A stretch of 17,298 bases of DNA from CAZKUN01 sp964555935 (GTDB lineage Bacteria > Armatimonadota > Zipacnadia > Zipacnadales > VGFC01): the NCBI GenBank assembly GCA_964555935.1, contig CAZKUN010000201.1, forward strand, positions 1-17,298, in the 5' to 3' direction. This document shows, piece by piece, positions 12,800 to 17,298 of this stretch. Under the pieces are notes generated by a model. It saw nothing but the letters and a program-made list of their open reading frames with translations, was not told where the DNA came from and ran no database searches. Position 1 is the stretch's first letter; each line of letters opens with the position of its first letter. A program made the translations under genes and the position numbers.

Positions 12800-14575
12800 C
12801 TACTCTGGTAAGACCCCTTCTTCAATGTCGAAGTGCTCAGCGAACTCATCGAGGTGCTTCTGCGCGGTGTCTTCGGGAACGGCGAGCACTAGCATCCGGC
12901 GGGCGCGCGTCATGGCGACATACCCAATTCGCTGATCCTCGGCCCCGGCCTTGGTGGGCTTTAACCATCTGCCGATGTCCTGTTTCCTGCATGCAACCAT
13001 TACCGCGTCGAACGTCTCGCCCTTCGCCTGGTGGACTGTCTTGCAGAGCACCCCGCGAGTGTGCCCACGCAGCTCGACGACTGTCGCCAAGGCGTCTTGG
13101 CACTTCGAGCCTTTGAGGAAGCTCTGCCTGAGGTTGACGGGAGGCACGATACCAAGTCGATCCAGGCACGCCGCCACAGGGGGCCGGAGTTGTTGGGCCC
13201 AGTCATGGAGAGTCAGGTCGGTAGAGGGCAAGTTGCGGAGCAGTGCCCATGTCTCGCGGCGGAAGCGTCGAATGCCGACTTTCTTGACGGTTTCGTAGTT
13301 AGCCCCCATCGCTTCAGTGTCGTACCCCATGCGTAGCACTGACCGCATGACCTCTTGGTGGGCATCGCCAAACTCGCCCAGGTCGCACAGTATAGCAGCG
13401 CGGGCCAATCTCCGCGTCTCGCTACCTGGGCCCTTGGGCCACGCGCCCCCTCCCTGCATCTCGCCAACAAGCCCCGTGCCCCGCGCGAGCAGTACGCAGC
13501 TGTCTTCCGCAATCCCCGCCGACTTTGCCCTTTCCACGAAAGCCCCCGGGAGGTCTGCCGCCTGTTCTCTCCGGTACCTGACGACGGTAGGCCGCGTGCC
13601 GCAGTCGGCTGCATCTCCCACCGCGCTCATCGGTGTCTCCATTGACGAGAAACGCTGGGTCGCCTTGGATATCAACTGGCTGCACCTGAACGTGCCAGCG
13701 AATCCGAGCCGCGGCCACTTCTCCGCCAGGGCCACAAACAGCTCCGGCCGGGCCCCGTTGAACTCGTAGATAGCCTGGTCGGGGTCGCCAATCACGATCA
13801 AGCGGGCCCCGGCGTCCGCCAGTTGCTCGATGATGGCCATCTGAACATCCGACGTGTCCTGTGCTTCATCAACGATGATTACGGGGAAGCGCGTGGCCAC
13901 TGCAGCGGCGATGCCCTGGAGTTCGAGGGATCTCATGCCCCAGTACATTGAGTCATCGTCGTTTGCATAGCCACTCTCCACCATCCGCTTCTTGACCGAC
14001 AGGCAGTGCTCCTGGTCACATCTGGGTTGCTTCCGAGGAATGGTACGCCGTGGATTGCCGTGGCGATCGTACGTGAGGTTGGATGCGTTGCATCCCTTTC
14101 TATAGCACCCCGCCAGCGGGCTGTAGGCCGCGACTGCATTCACATGCAGCGCCGTCTTCACCCAGGCCTCGCTGGATGGTCCCATGATCTCGAGTCGCTT
14201 GGCCCCGATCCCCATCGGGATGTGGCCGAACGGCAGGGCGAGGTGGCGATTGACGAACCGGTGTATGGTCCCGAGAAAGTGCGGCCAGGCGGGCACTGTT
14301 GGCCGCGCCAGCCGTCCCAACTGTGCAGATACCTCTCGCCATGCTACGTTCGAATAGGAGACAGTCGCCACTCCTGAATGGCGCCTTTCATGCAGGACCA
14401 TCGCGCAGGCGAAGAGGGCCCCCGCAGTTCTCGTCTTGCCACTACCGGGGCAGGCCCGCACGACGAACGAGTCATCGGTCTCAAGAAAACGGTCGCACAC
14501 CGCGCGCTGTTCGTCGGTCAGGCCCGACAGCTCGATGTATTCTTCAGCTCTCTTCCGCCGCGCTGCCTGGTTCAT
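12800..14575 (-). CDS. gajB-like: UvrD/PcrA/Rep-like SF1 helicase, GajB-like (Gabija anti-phage system)
   Basis: 591 residues; known GajB proteins are about 500. ATG at 14575 with GAGGG about 5 nt upstream. Motifs in order: ACPGSGKTRT Walker A (42-48), VDEAQD Walker B (235-240), GDPDQAIYEFNG (263-274), TFRCSQ (295-300), TVHQAKGETFDAV (513-525), and YVAMTRARR (552-560). All catalytic motifs look intact, so ATP-driven DNA unwinding or translocation is expected. Unusual: a cysteine-rich insert between Walker A and B (Cys157, Cys162, Cys186, Cys191; CX4C twice, 23 residues between), basic and possibly zinc-binding. The start overlaps the upstream nuclease gene by 32 nt, so the two are translationally coupled. 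In Gabija, GajB is thought to act on nucleic acid or sense it and work with the GajA nuclease. Standalone UvrD is the alternative, but the partner gene argues against it. Confidence 0.85.
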   Translation of the reverse strand: MNQAARRKRAEEYIELSGLTDEQRAVCDRFLETDDSFVVRACPGSGKTRTAGALFACAMVLHERRHSGVATVSYSNVAWREVSAQLGRLARPTVPAWPHFLGTIHRFVNRHLALPFGHIPMGIGAKRLEIMGPSSEAWVKTALHVNAVAAYSPLAGCYRKGCNASNLTYDRHGNPRRTIPRKQPRCDQEHCLSVKKRMVESGYANDDDSMYWGMRSLELQGIAAAVATRFPVIIVDEAQDTSDVQMAIIEQLADAGARLIVIGDPDQAIYEFNGARPELFVALAEKWPRLGFAGTFRCSQLISKATQRFSSMETPMSAVGDAADCGTRPTVVRYRREQAADLPGAFVERAKSAGIAEDSCVLLARGTGLVGEMQGGGAWPKGPGSETRRLARAAILCDLGEFGDAHQEVMRSVLRMGYDTEAMGANYETVKKVGIRRFRRETWALLRNLPSTDLTLHDWAQQLRPPVAACLDRLGIVPPVNLRQSFLKGSKCQDALATVVELRGHTRGVLCKTVHQAKGETFDAVMVACRKQDIGRWLKPTKAGAEDQRIGYVAMTRARRMLVLAVPEDTAQKHLDEFAEHFDIEEGVLPE

Positions 14576-16385
14576 CGCTACCCTCAGTCACGTAGTCGAT
14601 GGCGTCTGCGAGGTACTGCGGCACGAAGAAGTCTACGCCCTCCAGAATGTGACGGCAGAGCTGCTGGGCGAAGCGGGCCTTGTCGCGACTTGTGTTCAGC
14701 TTCTTGACGATCAGCTTGCCGTGTTGCACGACATCGTCGGTCGCGTCGATGGCTTCCTGAAGCGCAGGCCCTGAGTTCTTGTGCAGCTCGGCGTAGACCT
14801 CGGCCATTAGCGGGCCATTGCCGGCGAGTGCAAGATCATACTCAAGCGTCTTGGTGCCAATCATCGTCTTGAGAGCGCCAGATGCAGCCTTCGCCGCTTT
14901 CCGAGCGCTGTCGGACCAGTGTGCCGGATCCGGCTGGGATGGGAAGCAGTCTGGCTTGGGGTCCGCATCCGTAACGATGACCGCCCTGACGTCGATCTGA
15001 TCCTCCTGGAAAAGCCTGGCAAACGGCGCGAAGCCCAGGGATTGGACGTTGACCACGGTCACTCCATGGTGTTGGAGTGGCCTCCCCAGACACTGTTCGG
15101 CGATGGCCGGCACAAGCATCGCTTCCGAGATGCCTTCGACGAGGATCACTCCTCGGCCGAAGAAGAGCTGGGCCTTGGTTACGTCCAGGAACCGGGTGAT
15201 GAAGGCCTTCTCATTGTTCCCCAGCTTGCAGCCCGCCATCCGTTGGTAGCCGGGCTTCCCGTCCTGACGTCTATAGAGCAGGTGGAGGGAGTCCAGGTCA
15301 GCCCGCGATGCGAGGACGGGCGAGTGCGTCGTGACGAAGACCTGCACGGGAGTACTGACCGACCCTTGCGGGTCGCCTTCCTGGGCAGCCGCCTCGCCGT
15401 TCGACGCATTGGTGGCCTCATCCGTGTCGTTGACTGAGTCGCCCTCTTCCGTCAACCCTTGGAGGTAGTCGATGAGCAGCGTTTGCAGTTGTGGATGGAG
15501 GTGTGCTTCGGGTTCTTCTATCAAGAGAATCGCGAGATCCGTCTCGTCTCCGTGGTCCTCCTGCAACTCGCTCAGCACTGTTGCTATGTAGAGCAGGTTG
15601 TTATATCCCAGGCCGTTCTCCTCAAGGTCCAGCGCAACTGAGTCACCGACGAGTGCCCTGAGGTTTTGGGAGATGCGGCCGAACTCGGCTTCCGTGAATC
15701 TGAGCTCCGCAGTCTGCGCAAGCACTGGACCTGTTGTGCCCTTGAGACGCTCGACGATCGACTTGCCGGCCTCCCGGACGACCTCCGCCTTCGCCAAATC
15801 CTCGTTGGCCTTCGCCACCACATCCTCGAGTTCTGTACGCATGTTGCTGTCTGGCGGAGCCAGGTGCGCCAGCAACCGCGCAAGTCTGCTGCCGCGGCCT
15901 GGCCGCAAGCCCATCGCTGCATCTCGAAGTGGCTCAAGGTAAACGGTCCGGATGCCGCCGAGCACATCCGAGGGGATGTGCTCGCCTTCGGTCTCGCCGC
16001 CCCACACATGCACATGGCCGCGTTGGCGAGTCGGATCATCGGCAGCCTCGTAGCGCATGTGTACGCGAGCGGTGTTGATGCTCTCACTGGGACACAGGCA
16101 CATGCTGAATAATCCCTGCTCGCGTACGCTGAGGTCTCGGAACGTGGCCGTGATGGTGAATGACTTGAGCCGGTCCTCGCCCTTGCCGTCGTGAGTTCGG
16201 TCGTCAGCGTCAGCCCAGATGTCGCGCCGCCCCGGGCCCATTCCCAGGATCAGCCGCAAGGCATCGATCACTGCCGACTTGCCGCTGTTGTTCTCGCCCA
16301 GGATGACGTTGAGGCCCTGGTGGAATTGGAATGTCTCACTGCTGATCTTACGGAAGTTCTCAAGTTCAAACTCGGCGAGGTACAT
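14544..16385 (-). CDS. gajA-like: OLD-family ATPase/TOPRIM nuclease, GajA-like (Gabija anti-phage system)
   Basis: 613 residues from the ATG at 16385, preferred over an in-frame GTG at 16403 because AGAGAGG sits about 7 nt before the ATG. ABC-type ATPase: Walker A GENNSGKS (30-37), signature-like GLGYNNLLYIA (258-268), Walker B ILLIEEPEAHLHPQ (286-299), H-loop VTTHSP (351-356). TOPRIM nuclease: VEGISEAM with Glu417, VTDADP with Asp473 and Asp475, and LEYDLAL (514-520), a stretch typical of OLD proteins. Class 2 OLD nucleases are encoded beside a UvrD-like helicase; this pair in this order is Gabija, in which GajA nicks DNA when nucleotide levels fall during phage replication. An acidic, low-complexity segment (about 311-345) separates Walker B from the H-loop. 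It is the first gene of the pair; the upstream 50 nt are locally AT-rich. Confidence 0.88.
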   Translation of the reverse strand: MYLAEFELENFRKISSETFQFHQGLNVILGENNSGKSAVIDALRLILGMGPGRRDIWADADDRTHDGKGEDRLKSFTITATFRDLSVREQGLFSMCLCPSESINTARVHMRYEAADDPTRQRGHVHVWGGETEGEHIPSDVLGGIRTVYLEPLRDAAMGLRPGRGSRLARLLAHLAPPDSNMRTELEDVVAKANEDLAKAEVVREAGKSIVERLKGTTGPVLAQTAELRFTEAEFGRISQNLRALVGDSVALDLEENGLGYNNLLYIATVLSELQEDHGDETDLAILLIEEPEAHLHPQLQTLLIDYLQGLTEEGDSVNDTDEATNASNGEAAAQEGDPQGSVSTPVQVFVTTHSPVLASRADLDSLHLLYRRQDGKPGYQRMAGCKLGNNEKAFITRFLDVTKAQLFFGRGVILVEGISEAMLVPAIAEQCLGRPLQHHGVTVVNVQSLGFAPFARLFQEDQIDVRAVIVTDADPKPDCFPSQPDPAHWSDSARKAAKAASGALKTMIGTKTLEYDLALAGNGPLMAEVYAELHKNSGPALQEAIDATDDVVQHGKLIVKKLNTSRDKARFAQQLCRHILEGVDFFVPQYLADAIDYVTEGSDEPGSAAEES

Positions 16386-16540
16386 GATCGGCCTCTCTGG
16401 CACGGCTATCGGGGACAGTAACCACTATTTCTTCCTATCGATATTAGTCCCCTTCTAAACATAATATGGTCGATTCAAGCGGGATAGCGCACATGCCAAA
16501 CACTGGCTGAGGAATCAGACGGCCTCGCGGACAGGCTGTC

Positions 16541-16723
16541 ATGTGGTGGCGATGCCGGATCAGAGGTCGGCCGTCGCTGATGCCGGCGGCGCCGAAGTTG
16601 CAGATCCTCACCATCGAAGGGTTGTTCGATCCGAACGGGCCGAAGCTCGTGCTTCCGCTGTTTGCGACCGACGGAACATTCAAGCGCGCGGAACGGCAGA
16701 GGAAGACGCGGAAGAAGAAGTAG
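16541..16723 (+). pseudogene. Remnant of a site-specific DNA methyltransferase C-terminus
   Basis: From about 16580 to the TAG at 16721-16723 the plus strand encodes AAPKLQILTIEGLFDPNG, then PKLVLPLFATDGTFKRA and a basic tail RQRKTRKKK. The pattern IQILTIEELL...MPP...TFK-A is one I associate with the extreme C-terminus of restriction-associated adenine methyltransferases. Upstream in the same frame the sequence loses similarity and meets a TGA at 16508-16510, so the catalytic part is gone. Family assignment is from memory of the motif. The fragment is 160-200 bp upstream of the nuclease start, on the opposite strand, and points away from it. It suggests other defence genes once stood here. 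Confidence 0.5.
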
Positions 16724-16758
16724 CGGCGAGGGACGGCATGCAACGGGGCAGGAGCCCT

Positions 16759-16781
16759 GGAAACTCACACTGCGAGTTTCC
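16759..16781 (-). repeat. GGAAACTC hairpin, copy 2
   Basis: Arms GGAAACTC and GAGTTTCC with loop ACACTGC (GCAGTGT read on the minus strand). Same arms and loop length as the hairpin at 12543-12565, whose loop reads GCCGTCT. Confidence 0.75.
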
Positions 16782-16816
16782 CTGTGCCACGCGGGCAACA
16801 CGGCGACGGAAACGGC

Positions 16817-16836
16817 GTCGGATCTGGAGATCCGAC
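16817..16836 (-). repeat. GTAGGTCG-type palindrome, copy 2
   Basis: On the minus strand GTAG is followed by GTCGGATCT-CC-AGATCCGAC. Compared with 12637-12656, stem positions 5 and 7 change (A-T to G-C, G-C to T-A) with pairing kept, and the loop changes from CT to CC. Confidence 0.8.
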
Positions 16837-16847
16837 CTACGGGGGCA

Positions 16848-16883
16848 AAGGCGATGGCAGGGCGCAATGAATTGCGCCCCTAC
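16848..16883 (-). repeat. 36-bp GTAGGGGCGC element, right inverted copy
   Basis: Reverse complement of 12662-12697 with a single mismatch (TGCCATCGCC against TGCCGTCGCC). The palindromic core GGGCGCAAT-GA-ATTGCGCCC lies at 16860-16879. Confidence 0.85.
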
Positions 16884-16952
16884 CCGGGAGGCGAGGGTGG
16901 TTCTTCCACGGGCAAGGGCATCGATGATCGAGACGATCGTCGTGCGGGACGG

Positions 16953-16982
16953 CGACGGCCACGCCGTCGGGACTAAAGTCCC
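16953..16982. repeat. Two adjoining short palindromes
   Basis: CGACGGC-CAC-GCCGTCG (16953-16969) directly abuts GGGACT-AA-AGTCCC (16969-16982). A 10-bp palindrome GACGATCGTC lies just before, at 16932-16941. They sit about 30 bp past the 3' end of the ABC permease gene and may end its transcript, though no T-run follows. Confidence 0.5.
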
Positions 16983-17013
16983 TCTTACAGTGGCGGGTGC
17001 GAGGGGAGTGGGT

Positions 17014-17298
17014 CTACCCCTTGACGCCGGTGAGTTTGACGCCTTGGATGAATGTGCGCTGGGTGAGGAAGAAGAGGACGATGAGTGGCGTGATGATGAT
17101 CATGCTCGCGGCCATGAGCATGTGCCACTCGGTGCCGCCGTGCTGGCTTTGGTAGGCCTGCAGCCCGAGTGATAATGTGAACATGCCCTCGTCAGTGAGG
17201 TAGATCAGCGGGCCCAGAAAATCGTTCCAGACGAACATGAAGTGGAAGAGCCCCACCACCGCCAGCGCGGGCTTGCTGAGCGGGAGGATGATGTGCCA
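17014..17298 (-). CDS. Carbohydrate ABC transporter permease (MalG-type), C-terminal part
   Basis: 94 residues are visible, ending at the TAG at 17014-17016; the N-terminus lies beyond the right edge. The first residues WHIILPLSKPALA are the second half of the EAA loop that contacts the ATPase in binding-protein-dependent permeases. Then come a membrane segment (VVGLFHFMFVWNDFLGPLIYL), TLSLGLQAYQSQ, and a last membrane segment (LMAASMIIITPLIVLFFLTQ), and the typical tail RTFIQGVKLTGVKG. This is the MalG/CUT1 class, which imports oligosaccharides. Its substrate-binding and partner permease genes would be expected beyond the right edge, and it fits the sugar-processing genes at 4646-12139. Confidence 0.93.
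   Translation of the reverse strand, partial: WHIILPLSKPALAVVGLFHFMFVWNDFLGPLIYLTDEGMFTLSLGLQAYQSQHGGTEWHMLMAASMIIITPLIVLFFLTQRTFIQGVKLTGVKG

Larger units (their letters stand above)
16386..17013. other. Spacer with gene remnant and second palindrome cluster
   Basis: 628 bp without an intact gene. A short AT-rich patch (about 16424-16465) directly upstream of the nuclease gene is the likely promoter area, though I see no convincing -35/-10 pair. A methyltransferase-like C-terminal fragment follows, then palindromes at 16759-16982, then the 3' end of the ABC permease gene. Longer open frames here, including 16543-17172 on the plus strand, show no recognisable protein. Confidence 0.75.

Noticed and set aside
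16543..17172. 209-residue plus-strand frame over the second spacer and permease end
   Set aside because: It reads through palindromes and antisense to the permease, and disagrees in frame with the methyltransferase-like tail.
1..17298. tRNA or rRNA genes
   Set aside because: No rRNA-like or tRNA cloverleaf-like sequence was seen in the gaps on reading both strands; a covariance-model search was not possible.

Overview
The window is GC-rich, roughly 60-65% by eye. It looks like a chromosomal segment of a polysaccharide-degrading bacterium with abundant secreted enzymes. A Tat-exported Gfo/Idh/MocA oxidoreductase, a heparinase II/III-like lyase, a GH62-like protein, a secreted TPR/CHAT protein and intergenic palindromes together suggest a Planctomycetota, Armatimonadota, Hydrogenedentota or similar lineage. 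This taxonomic guess is inference: there is no rRNA or phylogenetic marker in the window.

Layout. (1) 1-3583, minus strand: a large secreted protein with an alpha-helical, TPR-like N-terminal part and a C-terminal CHAT (caspase-like) protease domain. Its last few residues run off the left edge. It carries two separate clusters of three tandem heptapeptides (consensus RGAYMPI). (2) 3839-4420, minus: a small exported protein that joins the two ends of a GH62 arabinofuranosidase domain and lacks the middle. (3) 4646-11032, plus: a probable operon of a Tat-exported Gfo/Idh/MocA oxidoreductase, a heparinase II/III-like polysaccharide lyase with a lectin-like N-terminal domain, and a TIM-barrel glycosidase-like protein with a C-terminal beta-sandwich. 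(4) 11150-12139, minus: a zinc-dependent medium-chain dehydrogenase. (5) 12140-12799: non-coding DNA packed with short palindromes. (6) 12800-16385, minus: an overlapping gene pair, an OLD-family ATPase/TOPRIM nuclease followed by a UvrD-like helicase. This is the gene content and order of the Gabija anti-phage system. (7) 16386-17013: no intact gene, but what looks like the C-terminal remnant of a DNA methyltransferase and a second palindrome cluster. (8) 17014-17298, minus: the C-terminal part of a carbohydrate ABC transporter permease, running off the right edge.

How it fits together. Genes 2-4 and 8 form a carbohydrate acquisition locus: extracytoplasmic cleavage of an acidic or arabinose-containing glycan, oxidation or epimerisation of sugars, and import. 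The Gabija-like pair sits inside this locus. It is bounded on both sides by palindromic repeats of the same families, including one 36-bp element present once on each side in opposite orientation with a single mismatch. Together with the methyltransferase remnant, this looks like a defence cassette inserted into a metabolic locus.

The points most worth following up are the heptapeptide insertions in the CHAT protein, the paired-base changes between palindrome copies flanking the defence genes, the internally deleted GH62 protein, and the cysteine-rich insert in the GajB-like helicase.
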